From assembly GCF_016722895.1 (NCBI RefSeq), contig NZ_JAEQNA010000001.1, forward strand, positions 1 through 64,000: a stretch of 64,000 nucleotides of DNA, given 5' to 3'. The number at the start of each line of letters is the position of its first letter. The stretch's first letter is position 1. The notes beneath the pieces were generated by a model. That model had not been told where the DNA came from. It saw only the letters and a list, made by a program, of their open reading frames with translations, and made no database searches. This DNA comes from Ramlibacter aurantiacus (lineage in GTDB: Bacteria > Pseudomonadota > Gammaproteobacteria > Burkholderiales > Burkholderiaceae_C). The position numbers and the translations under genes are program-made. Positions 16,828 to 25,135 of this stretch are shown piece after piece.

Positions 16828-17673
16828 TCAGGCCGGTGCCGCTCGTGGGGCGATACCGCGTCGGGTCGGCGGACTCGCCGGGCCTGCTTCCGGCGAGTGC
16901 CTGGAGCGGTACAGCGCGCGCAGGCACTCGGCATCGACCTGGCTTGGCGGCAGGTCGAACACCAGTTCCCCACCGGCCAGCCCGATCACCCGATCGGCGA
17001 GCCCGTGCAGCAGCGCCGCCTGATGGACCACCGTGATGCGGGTCATGGCCCGGGCCGCGTCCTGGTGCAGCAGGCGCAGCGCGATGGCGGCGGAAGCCGG
17101 GTCGAGGGCGGCGGTCGGCTCGTCGGCCAGCAGCAGCCGCGGGCGCTGCATCAGGGCCCGCGCGATGCCGACTTTCTGGCGCTCGCCGCCCGAGAGCCGG
17201 TCGGCGCGGACGTCCGCCCGGGCCTCCAGCCCCAGCCGCGCCAGGATGGCGCCGGCCTCGGCCACCAGGGGCTCGGGGTAGAGCCGCGTCCAGCTGCGCC
17301 AGGCCGGCAATTCGCAGCGGCGCGCCAGCGCGCCCATCAGGGTGTTCTCCAGCGCGCTCAGTCGCGGCACCAGCGGCACGCCCTGCACGACCTGGCCCAC
17401 TTCGGCCCGCAGGCCGCGCAGCGCCGCACCGGACAAGGCGGGCTGCCCCGGCGCGGCCAGGCACCGACCCAGCACCCGCACCTCCCCGCACGCGGGACGC
17501 ACGGCTGCGCCCAGCAGCCGCAGCAGCGTGCTCTTGCCCGCGCCGTTGGGACCGATCAGGGCCACGCGCTCCCCGGGCGCCACCTCCAGCGAGGGCAGGC
17601 GCAGCAGGGTGCGGCCCGCGGCCCGCACCGCCACGTCGGTCAGCCGGATATCCAGCGGCGTCGGACGGCTCAT
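16828..17673 (-). CDS. phnC: Phosphonate-type ABC transporter ATPase
   Basis: This is a 281-residue ABC ATPase. The Walker A motif is LIGPNGAGKSTLLRLLG, the signature is DRLSGGERQKVGIAR, and the Walker B motif is [12 protein letters not shown], with a switch histidine in ITVVHQ. The order and best resemblance fit PhnC of phosphate/phosphonate importers. It overlaps the permease gene by the ATGA quadruplet. Together with 17670-18557 and 18566-19453 it forms a complete importer. The importer sits inside an operon whose other enzymes look like arsenosugar-type biosynthesis, so the cargo may be an oxyanion other than a phosphonate. Confidence 0.88.
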   Translation of the reverse strand: MSRPTPLDIRLTDVAVRAAGRTLLRLPSLEVAPGERVALIGPNGAGKSTLLRLLGAAVRPACGEVRVLGRCLAAPGQPALSGAALRGLRAEVGQVVQGVPLVPRLSALENTLMGALARRCELPAWRSWTRLYPEPLVAEAGAILARLGLEARADVRADRLSGGERQKVGIARALMQRPRLLLADEPTAALDPASAAIALRLLHQDAARAMTRITVVHQAALLHGLADRVIGLAGGELVFDLPPSQVDAECLRALYRSRHSPEAGPASPPTRRGIAPRAAPA

Positions 17674-18557
17674 TGCAGGGCGCTCCGGATCCGCCGCGAC
17701 AGCGCGTCGAACACCGCCACGAGCGCCACCACCACCCCCACGATGGTGGCCAGCCGGCTCCACTGGAACAGGCTCACGGCTTCGGAGATCAGCAGGCCCA
17801 GGCCGCCGGCCCCGATCAGCCCCAGGATGGTCGAGTCGCGGATGTTGAACTCCCACACGTACAGGTGGTTGCCCACGAACTGCGGCAGCACCGCCGGCCA
17901 GACGGCGTTGGAGAACACCTGCAGCGGCGTGGCCCCGGTCGCGCGCACCGCCTCGACGGCGGCCATGTCGAGGGATTCGATGCTTTCGGCGAACAGCTTG
18001 CCGTAGGTGCCCATCGAGTGCAGGCCGATCGCCAGGATGCCCGCGGTCGGCCCCAGTCCGACGATGCCCACCAGCACCAGGCCGAACACCAGCGTGTGCA
18101 CCGCGCGGGCAACGTCGAGCACGCCCTTGGCCGCCCAGGCCAGGGGCCGGGGGGCGTGCAGGTTGCGCGCGGACAGCAGGCCCAGCGGCAGGGCCAGCAG
18201 CGCCGCCAGCAGCGAACCCAGGGTGGCGATCTGGAAGGTCGTCCAGGTGGCGCGGGCGAGCGCGGCCAGGAAGCGCGCTTCGACCTCGCGCCGGTTTTCC
18301 ACCCGCAGCAGGGTGCCGTCGTCGCTGCGGTACTCCAGCCGCTCGGGGCCGAACCAGGTGTCCAGGAAGCTCGGCCGGGCGAACTCGCCGACCGACTGGA
18401 GCAGGTTCTGCCACGGCTGCCGCCCCATCGACAGGTCGCCGGCCGCCGCCAGCGTGAACAGGCAGGCGAACACCAGGGCCGCGTACGCCGCCGCCATCGC
18501 CAGGAAACCGATCCGCCCGCGCCAGGGCAACCCCGGCAGCGACTGCACCGTGGCCAT
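17670..18557 (-). CDS. phnE: Phosphonate-type ABC transporter permease
   Basis: The 295-residue inner-membrane permease has one N-terminal membrane segment, a periplasmic insert (about residues 40-95), and a BPD-type permease domain. The ATPase-contacting EAA loop reads EAVRATGATPLQVFSNAVWP, and the final helices include ILGLIGAGGLGLLISEA, which is typical of PhnE. The start at 18557 leaves 8 bp after the binding-protein gene; the longer open frame upstream lies in that gene. The stop overlaps the ATPase start. It supplies the membrane channel of the importer. Confidence 0.88.
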   Translation of the reverse strand: MATVQSLPGLPWRGRIGFLAMAAAYAALVFACLFTLAAAGDLSMGRQPWQNLLQSVGEFARPSFLDTWFGPERLEYRSDDGTLLRVENRREVEARFLAALARATWTTFQIATLGSLLAALLALPLGLLSARNLHAPRPLAWAAKGVLDVARAVHTLVFGLVLVGIVGLGPTAGILAIGLHSMGTYGKLFAESIESLDMAAVEAVRATGATPLQVFSNAVWPAVLPQFVGNHLYVWEFNIRDSTILGLIGAGGLGLLISEAVSLFQWSRLATIVGVVVALVAVFDALSRRIRSALQ

Positions 18558-18565
18558 CGAACGCC

Positions 18566-19453
18566 TCACCGGGCAGGCAACTTGCCCGTGGCCAGCCCGG
18601 CATCGCGCACCGGCTTGTACCGCGAGTTGGACGACGCGACGAAGCCGGTGTAGTGGGCCGGCAGCAGGTCCGCGCGCGCCTTCAGCAGCGGCCCGACCTC
18701 GGCCAGGGCGTCCTGCAGGCGCTGCACGAGGGCCTGGTCGTCGGCCAGGCCAGCCCGCACCGCGAACGCGTCGTTCGGCAGGGGCGCCGATTCCCAGATG
18801 ACGCGGCTGCGCTCGGCCTTGATCAGGCCCTGCTCGATCATGGCGTCGCGGTTGCGGTTGTAGTCGGCGCCGGCGTCGATCTGGCCCGCGGCCACCTGGG
18901 TCTGGATCGCCTGGTGGCGCGTGTAGAGCACCCGGCCGAAGTGCTTTTCGGGATCGATGCCGCGCTGCATGAACAGGTGCACCGGGATCAGGTAACCCGA
19001 GGTGGAGCCCTTGTCTGCGAAGGCGAAGCTGCGCCCGCGCCCCCTGGGGCCGAGCAGGTCCTCGATGGAGGACAGCCCCGATCCGGGATGCGTGACGATC
19101 AGCGCGACGTACTCCGGCTTGCCCTGGTACAGGATGGTGGACAGCACCTGGGCGCCGGCGACGTGATTCGCCAGCACGTAGCCCCACGGCCCCATCAAGG
19201 CCAGGTCGGTCTCGCCGTTGGCCAGGCTCTTGGCCAGGCCTTCCCAGCTGTCCACGGTCCGCAACTCCACCGGCCGGCCCAGCCGGTCGGACAGGTGGCG
19301 CGCCAGGGGCCGGTAGGTGGCGTCGTTCTTCTCGCGATCCGGCTGGAACATGCCGACCCCGAAGCGCAAGGGCGTGCGCTGCGCGTGCGACACGAAGGGC
19401 AGGGCGGCGACGGCGGCCGCCCCGGCCAGCAGGGTGCGTCGGATGGGGTTCAT
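18566..19453 (-). CDS. phnD: Phosphate/phosphonate-type periplasmic binding protein
   Basis: The 295-residue secreted protein has a signal peptide that ends FVSHA at about residue 24. The mature part shows the PhnD-family pattern: LRFGVGMFQPDREKNDATYRPL, LANGETDLALMGPWGYVLAN, a PGSGLSSIEDLLG block, KGSTSGYLIP (the serine/threonine-rich anion-binding loop) and VIWESAPLPNDAFAVR. It should capture an oxyanion-like ligand such as phosphite, phosphonate or a look-alike. It overlaps the flavoprotein gene by 4 bp. Specificity cannot be read directly, because arsenic- or sulfur-oxyanion binders share this fold. Confidence 0.87.
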   Translation of the reverse strand: MNPIRRTLLAGAAAVAALPFVSHAQRTPLRFGVGMFQPDREKNDATYRPLARHLSDRLGRPVELRTVDSWEGLAKSLANGETDLALMGPWGYVLANHVAGAQVLSTILYQGKPEYVALIVTHPGSGLSSIEDLLGPRGRGRSFAFADKGSTSGYLIPVHLFMQRGIDPEKHFGRVLYTRHQAIQTQVAAGQIDAGADYNRNRDAMIEQGLIKAERSRVIWESAPLPNDAFAVRAGLADDQALVQRLQDALAEVGPLLKARADLLPAHYTGFVASSNSRYKPVRDAGLATGKLPAR

Positions 19454-20619
19454 GCGGAATCTCCTTCGTGAAGGGACGTGGTCGGGGCGCGGGACACCGC
19501 GGGGCCCCTTTCGGCGGCTACGGCGTAGCGCCGGATGAAGCGGCGGTCGATGCGGTTCTTCCAGCGCCAGGCCCAGGCGCCCTCGGCGCCGAATGCGCCG
19601 CGCGAGGCGATCGCCCGGCCGTCGCCGGTGGCCAGCAGCACCAGGAAGCGGGGTTGCGGCCGATAGCTGGCGGGCGCTCGTCCCGCGATCGCCCGGCGCA
19701 GGTTGTCCGCCAGCACCGGCCCCATGCGAACCGCGACCACGCCGGCCTTGGGCAGCCCGCCCGCGGCCGGTTCCCAGTGCGCGCAGTCGCCCGAGGCGAA
19801 GACCTGCGGGTGCGACACCGAGCGCAGGTGCTCGTCGATGCGGATGAAGCCGCCGGCCTGCACGGCCAGCCCGCCTCGGCGGGCGGGATCACGCTGCCAG
19901 TCGTGGGCCTGGGCACCGGTGGCCCACAGCACCAGGTCGCTGTGCTCGCCGACCTGCGCGGACCAGGCGCTGCCCAGTCGCAGCGACACGCCGGCGGCGG
20001 CGAGCGCGCGGCTCGCTGCCCGGCGCGCGGCCGGCGACAGGCCGGGCAGCAGCTGCGCCGAATCGCTCACCAGCGTGCCGTGCACCGGCCGGTCGGGCCG
20101 CAACCGCCGCAGGCGAGCCATCACCGCCAGCATCGATTCGACCCCGGCGGGGCCGCCGCCGACGCCGGTCAGGCGCCAGGGGCGGGCGCCCGGCTCGCTC
20201 GTCCAGGCCGACAACACCTCGCCATAGGCCGGCGGCAACAGCGCCAGCGGCCGCATGGCCAGCACCCGTGCGCCGGCTGCCGGCGGCGGGCGCAGGGTCG
20301 AACCGACGTTGAGCGACAGCAGGTCGTACTCCAGCGGGGCACCCGTGGACAGGTGCACGCACTGGCGCTGCGCATCCAGCGAGTCGAGTTCGGCATCGAC
20401 CCAATGCGCGCCGGCGGCGGCGCACAGGCGCGGGAAGTCGATCACGATCTCGTCGTGCCGATAGGCGCCGGCCAGCCAGCCGGGGACCATGCCGGAATAG
20501 GGCGCCAGGCCCACCGGAGACACCACCACCAGCTCCACGCCCGGGGCTGGCCGGCGCCGCCACTCGAGCAGCACCTGCGCGTGCGCGTGACCGGCCCCGA
20601 CGAGCACCAGCCGCTTCAT
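19450..20619 (-). CDS. FAD-dependent oxidoreductase of the SelD-associated type
   Basis: The 389-residue NADH-dehydrogenase-like flavoprotein starts MKRLVLVGAGHAHAQVLLEW. It has PYSGMVPGWLAGAYRHDEIVIDFPRLCAAAGA, the signature of the flavoprotein that in many bacteria is fused to, or encoded beside, selenide-water dikinase SelD. The second dinucleotide fold is TGVGGGPAGVESML and the FAD-closing motif is VFASGDCAHW. No SelD domain follows and no selD is in the window. It overlaps both neighbours by ATGA. A role in reducing a selenium- or arsenic-containing intermediate is a guess from context; the reaction is unknown. Confidence 0.82.
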   Translation of the reverse strand: MKRLVLVGAGHAHAQVLLEWRRRPAPGVELVVVSPVGLAPYSGMVPGWLAGAYRHDEIVIDFPRLCAAAGAHWVDAELDSLDAQRQCVHLSTGAPLEYDLLSLNVGSTLRPPPAAGARVLAMRPLALLPPAYGEVLSAWTSEPGARPWRLTGVGGGPAGVESMLAVMARLRRLRPDRPVHGTLVSDSAQLLPGLSPAARRAASRALAAAGVSLRLGSAWSAQVGEHSDLVLWATGAQAHDWQRDPARRGGLAVQAGGFIRIDEHLRSVSHPQVFASGDCAHWEPAAGGLPKAGVVAVRMGPVLADNLRRAIAGRAPASYRPQPRFLVLLATGDGRAIASRGAFGAEGAWAWRWKNRIDRRFIRRYAVAAERGPAVSRAPTTSLHEGDSA

Positions 20620-21227
20620 GGCAGCCACCCCTTGGGCAGGTGGGCCAGGTCGGCCGGCTCGTCGACGTCGGCGACGGCGGGCAGTTCGGCCCATCGCAGC
20701 CCCGCGGCCCGCAGCCGCTCGCGCGTCCCGGCCATCACCGTGGACGTGCTCCAGGCCATCTGCTCGAACAGCGCAGGCTGCGGCGCCCGAAGCCCGACCA
20801 GGGCGTAACCGCCGTCGAGCGCGGGCACGAACACCGCGTCGTGGGTGTGCAGTGCCGCCCGGGCGCCGGCGAGCATGTCGGCATCGAGCGCCGGGGCATC
20901 GGTGCCGACCAGCAGCGCCCCCCGGCGGGCCGCCAGCACGCGCGTGAAGGCCCGGTGCATGCGGGCCCCGAGGTCGCCGTCCCCTTGCACCGACAAGGCC
21001 AGGCCGTGCGCGTGCGCCAGCCGGCCGAAGACCGGGTGCGACGCGTCGGGCGCGGCGCAGATCTCCAGGCTGTCCAGCCCGGCGGCCGCGCCGACGCGCA
21101 CGGCGTGCGCCAGCATCCGCCCGGCGAGGGCGGCGGCACCGTGCGCCCCCAGTGCCGGGATCAACCGCGTCTTGGCCAGGCCCGCCACGGGCGCCTTGGC
21201 GAAGATGACGAGTGCGCAGCCGCTCAT
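20616..21227 (-). CDS. Glycosyltransferase, TIGR04282 (arsenosugar-associated) type
   Basis: The 203-residue nucleotidyl/glycosyltransferase-A-like protein opens with ALVIFAKAPVAGLAKTRLIP, the family hallmark (AKxPxxGxxKTRL). GALLVGTDAPALDADML and AVFVPALDGGYALVGL form the sugar-nucleotide pocket. Proteins of this family commonly lie beside ArsS-type radical SAM enzymes and are named arsenosugar-biosynthesis glycosyltransferases for that reason. The ATG at 21227 overlaps the stop of the preceding glycosyltransferase (ATGA), and its own stop overlaps the flavoprotein start. It probably transfers or activates a sugar for the pathway product. Confidence 0.83.
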   Translation of the reverse strand: MSGCALVIFAKAPVAGLAKTRLIPALGAHGAAALAGRMLAHAVRVGAAAGLDSLEICAAPDASHPVFGRLAHAHGLALSVQGDGDLGARMHRAFTRVLAARRGALLVGTDAPALDADMLAGARAALHTHDAVFVPALDGGYALVGLRAPQPALFEQMAWSTSTVMAGTRERLRAAGLRWAELPAVADVDEPADLAHLPKGWLP

Positions 21228-21901
21228 CGGTAGGCCTTCGCCAGCTCGTGCGCCGGCGCGCCGCGCCAGTAGCGCCAGCGCAGGCGCCACATCAGGACGA
21301 TGGTGCGCCAGACCCCCCGCGTCTCCCAGCGCCGCCCCGACGTGATCACCGGCGCGCGCAGGCAGGCGGGTCGGCCCAGGCGGCGCAGCCGGCGGGAGAT
21401 TTCCACGTCCTCCATCAGCGGCTGGTCGGGGAAGCCGCCCACGTCGCCGAACGCGGCGCGGGTGACGAAGATCGCCTGGTCGCCGGTGGCGATGGCGGTG
21501 CAGCGCGAGCGCAGGTTCATCGCGGCGGCCACGACCCGCAGCATCCACGGGCGCCCCTGGATGCGCACGTCGAAGCGCCCCCAGGCGGCGCCGCCGGCGA
21601 TGGCCTGCCGCACCAGCCGGTCGGCGTCGGCCGGCAGCCGGGTGTCGGCATGCAGGAACAGCAGCAGCGGCGCCCCGGCCACCTCGGCGCCCGCATTCAT
21701 CTGCCGCGCGCGGCCCGGCGGCGTCACCAGTACCTGGTCGGCCAGCGGCCGCGCGAGGTCGGCCGTCGCATCGCGGCTGCCGCCGTCGCAGACGATGAGC
21801 TCGACCTCGCGCGAGCGCAGCGGCGCCAAGGCCCGCAGGTGGTCCTCGATGCCGGCGGCCTCGTCCAGCACCGGCACGATGATGCTCAGGGCGGGCTGCA
21901 T
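21224..21901 (-). CDS. Family-2 glycosyltransferase, TIGR04283 (arsenosugar-associated) type
   Basis: The 225-residue GT-A fold enzyme begins LSIIVPVLDEAAGIEDHL and has VELIVCDGGSRDAT. The metal-binding region is LLLFLHADTRLP, and the acceptor/catalytic block is GGFPDQPLMEDVEISRRLRR. This short, soluble GT2 type is the usual neighbour of TIGR04282 proteins and ArsS enzymes. It starts 1 bp after the flavoprotein fusion gene and overlaps the next transferase. It should glycosylate a ribosyl or lipid acceptor; the donor and acceptor are not known. Confidence 0.85.
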   Translation of the reverse strand: MQPALSIIVPVLDEAAGIEDHLRALAPLRSREVELIVCDGGSRDATADLARPLADQVLVTPPGRARQMNAGAEVAGAPLLLFLHADTRLPADADRLVRQAIAGGAAWGRFDVRIQGRPWMLRVVAAAMNLRSRCTAIATGDQAIFVTRAAFGDVGGFPDQPLMEDVEISRRLRRLGRPACLRAPVITSGRRWETRGVWRTIVLMWRLRWRYWRGAPAHELAKAYR

Positions 21902-21902
21902 G

Positions 21903-24068
21903 TCAGGCGCGCTCCCAGGCGTGGTAGCGGGCGGCCCACCGCAGCAGCCGCTGGGGCGCGTGGGCGCGCTTCCACTGTCCGGCGGCGTACTTGTTCGCCT
22001 CGGCGAAGGTGGGGTAGGTGTGGACGGTCGCCAGGATCTTGTTCAGGCCCAGGCCATGCTTCATGGCCAGCACGTACTCGGCCAGCAGCTCGCCGGCGTG
22101 CGCCCCGACGATCGTCACCCCCAGGATCCGGTCCTTGCCGGGCACGGTGAGCACCTTCACGAAACCGCCGCCGGTGCCGTCGGCGATCGCGCGGTCCAGC
22201 TCCCCGATGTCGTAGCGCGTCACCTCGCAGGCGATCCCCTGCTCGCGGGCCTCGGACTCCGACAGGCCCACGCGCGCCACCTCGGGTTCGGTGAAGGTGG
22301 TCCAGGGGATGACGGCGTAGTCGGCCTTGAACTTGCGAACCCGGCCGAACAGCGCGTTGACCGCCGCATACCAAGCCTGGTGGGCGGCGGTGTGCGTGAA
22401 CTGGAACGGCCCGGCCACGTCGCCGACGGCGTAGATGTTCGGCAGGCGGGTGCGCAGGTAGGCGTCGGTTTCGATGGTCTTGCGCGGCGTCAGCGGGATC
22501 CCCAGTTCCTCGAGTCCGTAGCCGGTCACGCGCGGGCTGCGGCCGACGGCGCACAGCAGCTGGTCGAAGCCGATCTCCACCTCGCCGCCCGCATGGCGAG
22601 CCACCAGGCGCTTGCCGGTGGCGCCCACCTCGACGCGCAGGGCCTCGTGCCCGGTCAGCACCGTCACGCCGTCCTCGCGCAGGGCGGCGGCGACCCGCTC
22701 GGACACTTCGGGGTCTTCGCGCATCAGCACGCGCGGGGCCATCTCCACCTGCGTGACCTGGCTGCCCAGGCGGGCGAAGGCCTGCGCCAGTTCGCTGCCG
22801 ATGGGGCCGCCGCCGAGCACCAGCAGGCGGCGCGGCAACTGCGTCAAGCCCCAGACCGTGTCGCTGGTGAGCACCCCGGCTTCGGCCAGGCCCGGGATGG
22901 GCGGAACGAACGGGCTGGCGCCCGCGGCGATCACGATGTTGCGGGTGGTGAGCGTGCGCGTGCCCCCGCCCGCCAGCGCCACGTCCACCGTCCAGGGGCT
23001 GGTGATGCGGGCGTGGCCTTGCAGGACCTCGACGCCCAGGCTGGCGTAGCGCGCGGCCGAGTCGTGCGGCTCGATGGCGCGGACCACGTCGCGTACGCGC
23101 TGCATCACCGCCGGGAAGTCCACCGTGCCTTGCGCCCCCGCGATGCCGAAGTGGGCGGCGTCGCGGATTTCGCGCGCCAGACGGGCGCTGCGGATCAGTG
23201 TCTTGCTCGGCACGCAGCCGTAATTGAGGCAATCGCCGCCCAGCTTGTGGCCTTCGACCAGCGTCACCTCGGCACGCACGGCGGCGCCGAGATAGGCGCT
23301 CACCAGCCCGCCCGCGCCGCCGCCGATCACCACCAGGTTGCGCTCGAAACGGGCAGGCCGTTGCCAGCCGGCGTACAGGCGGCGCGTGCGCCACCAGCCC
23401 AGGGCGGCCCGTGCCAGCAGCGGGAACAGCCCGAGCAGCAGCAGGCTGCCCAGCACGCGGGGCGAGAACACGTCGCCTGCGGACTCGATGCTGGCCAGCT
23501 GCGTTCCGGCGTTCACGTAGACCGCGGTGCCGGGCAGCATGCCGACCTGGCTGGCCAGGTAGAACCGAGCCGCCGGCATGGGGGTCAGGCCCATCAGCAG
23601 GTTGACCAGCCAGTAGGGGAAGAGGGGCACCAGCCGAAGGGTCAGCAGGTAGAAGATACCGTCGCGCCGGACGCCCTCGTTCAAGGGCGCCAGCCGGCTG
23701 CCGAAGCGGCGCTGCACCGACTCGCGCAGCAGGTAGCGCGAGGCCAGGAAGGCCAGCAGCGCCCCCAGGCTGGAGGCGAAGGACACCACCAGCAAGCCCA
23801 TGCCCAGGCCGAAGATGGCGCCGGCGGCCAGCGTCAGGACCAGCGCGCCGGGAATGGACCCTGCCGCCGCCGCCACGTAGATCGCGAAGAAGGCCGCCAG
23901 CGTCGCCAGCGGCTGATCGCGGTAGGTGGCCACCAGGGCATCGCGACTGGCCTTGAGCTGCTCCAGCGTCAGCAGCTGGCCGAGGTCGAAGTGCCGGTAC
24001 AGCAGCACCGCCGCGATGGCCACCGCACCGGCGCCGATCCAGGTCACGCGGCGGCGGGCGGCGCTCAT
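21903..24068 (-). CDS. VTT membrane domain fused to a mercuric-reductase-like disulfide oxidoreductase
   Basis: The 721-residue fusion starts with a TVP38/TMEM64 (VTT) membrane domain at about residues 10-225, including FAIYVAAAAGSIPGALVLTL and RLVPLFPYWLVNLLMG. From 245 it is a class I pyridine-nucleotide disulfide oxidoreductase: VVIGGGAGG, redox cysteines Cys280 and Cys285 in GGDCLNYGCVPSK, the NAD-binding loop LVLGGGPIGSELAQ, YAVGDVAG, and the dimer-domain TVHTYPTFAEA with the active His. The extra MerA N- and C-terminal metal-binding cysteines are absent. It overlaps ArsS by ATGA. It is likely an inner-membrane-anchored reductase for a small oxidised substrate. Confidence 0.88.
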   Translation of the reverse strand: MSAARRRVTWIGAGAVAIAAVLLYRHFDLGQLLTLEQLKASRDALVATYRDQPLATLAAFFAIYVAAAAGSIPGALVLTLAAGAIFGLGMGLLVVSFASSLGALLAFLASRYLLRESVQRRFGSRLAPLNEGVRRDGIFYLLTLRLVPLFPYWLVNLLMGLTPMPAARFYLASQVGMLPGTAVYVNAGTQLASIESAGDVFSPRVLGSLLLLGLFPLLARAALGWWRTRRLYAGWQRPARFERNLVVIGGGAGGLVSAYLGAAVRAEVTLVEGHKLGGDCLNYGCVPSKTLIRSARLAREIRDAAHFGIAGAQGTVDFPAVMQRVRDVVRAIEPHDSAARYASLGVEVLQGHARITSPWTVDVALAGGGTRTLTTRNIVIAAGASPFVPPIPGLAEAGVLTSDTVWGLTQLPRRLLVLGGGPIGSELAQAFARLGSQVTQVEMAPRVLMREDPEVSERVAAALREDGVTVLTGHEALRVEVGATGKRLVARHAGGEVEIGFDQLLCAVGRSPRVTGYGLEELGIPLTPRKTIETDAYLRTRLPNIYAVGDVAGPFQFTHTAAHQAWYAAVNALFGRVRKFKADYAVIPWTTFTEPEVARVGLSESEAREQGIACEVTRYDIGELDRAIADGTGGGFVKVLTVPGKDRILGVTIVGAHAGELLAEYVLAMKHGLGLNKILATVHTYPTFAEANKYAAGQWKRAHAPQRLLRWAARYHAWERA

Positions 24069-25081
24069 TCGGCGACGCGCCCGGTGGTGGTCGTGAGGGC
24101 CGGCCCGGGGAGGTCCGCGGCGTCCAGCGCGCCTCCGCAGCTGCTGCCCTGGCCGGCGGTGCAGCCGTAGCAGTGGTCAGCGGTCCGGATGGCTTCGCCG
24201 GCCGGGTCGGTGGCGAGCAGGTCCCGCAGGTGGGGACGCCCCCGGCGGGCCAGCCGCGCCCGCAGGCCGAGCATCTGGTTGAAGTCGCAGTCGTACAGGT
24301 CGCCCTGCCAGTCCACGCTGACCAGGCTGCGGCACATGACGGTGTCGAGGTTCTCTGCCCGGTAGGCGCCGCGCAGCAGCTGCATGTAGTCGGCGAAGGT
24401 TCCCTTGCTGACCAGCGTGCTGCCGAAGCGCTGGACCGGCATGTTGGTCAAGGCGAACAGGTGGTTGAAGCGGATGCCGAAGTGCTGCAGCAGTTCGCGC
24501 TTGTAGTCGGCCTCCAGGGCAGCCTGGGGCGGCGGCAGCGACGCGCCCTGCGGGTTGTAGACCAGGTTCAGCACCAGGCTGCTGCCGTCCTGGCCGTAGC
24601 CCTGCGCGTTGAGCTGGCGCAGCCCGTCGATGCTGCGCTCGAACACGCCGTCACCGCGCTGCCGGTCCACGTTGGCCGGCGAGTAGCAGGGCAGGGAGGC
24701 GGTGACTTCCACGCCCTGTTCGGCCAGGAAGCGGGCGGTGTCTTCCTGCCCCGGTTCGCACAGGATGGTGAGGTTGCAGCGGTCGATGACGCGCACGCCG
24801 CGGGCACGCGCGCCCCGCACCAGTTCCCGGAAGTGCGGGTTCAGCTCGGGCGCGCCGCCGGTCAGGTCCAGGGTGCCGATGCGCCGGGCGCGCAGGACTT
24901 CCAGCACCAGGGCGGCGTGGTCGCCATCCATCATCTCCGTGCGTTGGGGGCTGGCCGCCACGTGGCAGTGCAGGCAGCTCTGGTTGCACTTGTAGCCCAG
25001 GTTCACCTGCAGCGTGTCGAGCTGGCGGCGCCGGATCGGCGGGAAGTCGGTCGCGGCGAGCAGGGGGAGGGTGGCGTGCAT
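24065..25081 (-). CDS. arsS: ArsS-type radical SAM enzyme (arsenosugar biosynthesis)
   Basis: The 338-residue radical SAM protein has its iron-sulfur motif as Cys32-x3-Cys36-x2-Cys39 (CNQSCLHC). LDLTGGAPELNPHF is the SAM-binding GGE-like block, and RCNLTILCEPGQED, SLPCYSPANVDRQRG and LVYNPQGASLPP follow. The cysteine-rich C-terminus is CYGCTAGQGSSCGG (304-317). These are the markers of the ArsS family, which is known to add a 5'-deoxyadenosyl group to dimethylated arsenic; some members use selenocysteine at the C-terminus, this one has cysteine. No arsM methyltransferase is in the window. It is the second gene of the operon and the key to its interpretation. Confidence 0.88.
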   Translation of the reverse strand: MHATLPLLAATDFPPIRRRQLDTLQVNLGYKCNQSCLHCHVAASPQRTEMMDGDHAALVLEVLRARRIGTLDLTGGAPELNPHFRELVRGARARGVRVIDRCNLTILCEPGQEDTARFLAEQGVEVTASLPCYSPANVDRQRGDGVFERSIDGLRQLNAQGYGQDGSSLVLNLVYNPQGASLPPPQAALEADYKRELLQHFGIRFNHLFALTNMPVQRFGSTLVSKGTFADYMQLLRGAYRAENLDTVMCRSLVSVDWQGDLYDCDFNQMLGLRARLARRGRPHLRDLLATDPAGEAIRTADHCYGCTAGQGSSCGGALDAADLPGPALTTTTGRVAE

Positions 25082-25135
25082 GGGGGTCGGGAATGGATGG
25101 TGGGTTGAGCGGCCTCGGGATCGGAAGCGCGCGTG

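Noticed and set aside
14823..17036. Very long + strand frame (737 codons) across the MTAP and metallophosphoesterase region
   Set aside because: It lies antisense to three genes with clear motifs, and its translation is low-complexity Arg/Gly/Gln-rich. It is a by-product of high GC.
21300..24170. 956-codon + strand frame opposite the VTT-reductase and glycosyltransferase genes
   Set aside because: The antisense frame has no family motif and is dominated by Ala/Arg/Gln. The minus-strand genes have catalytic residues and start overlaps.
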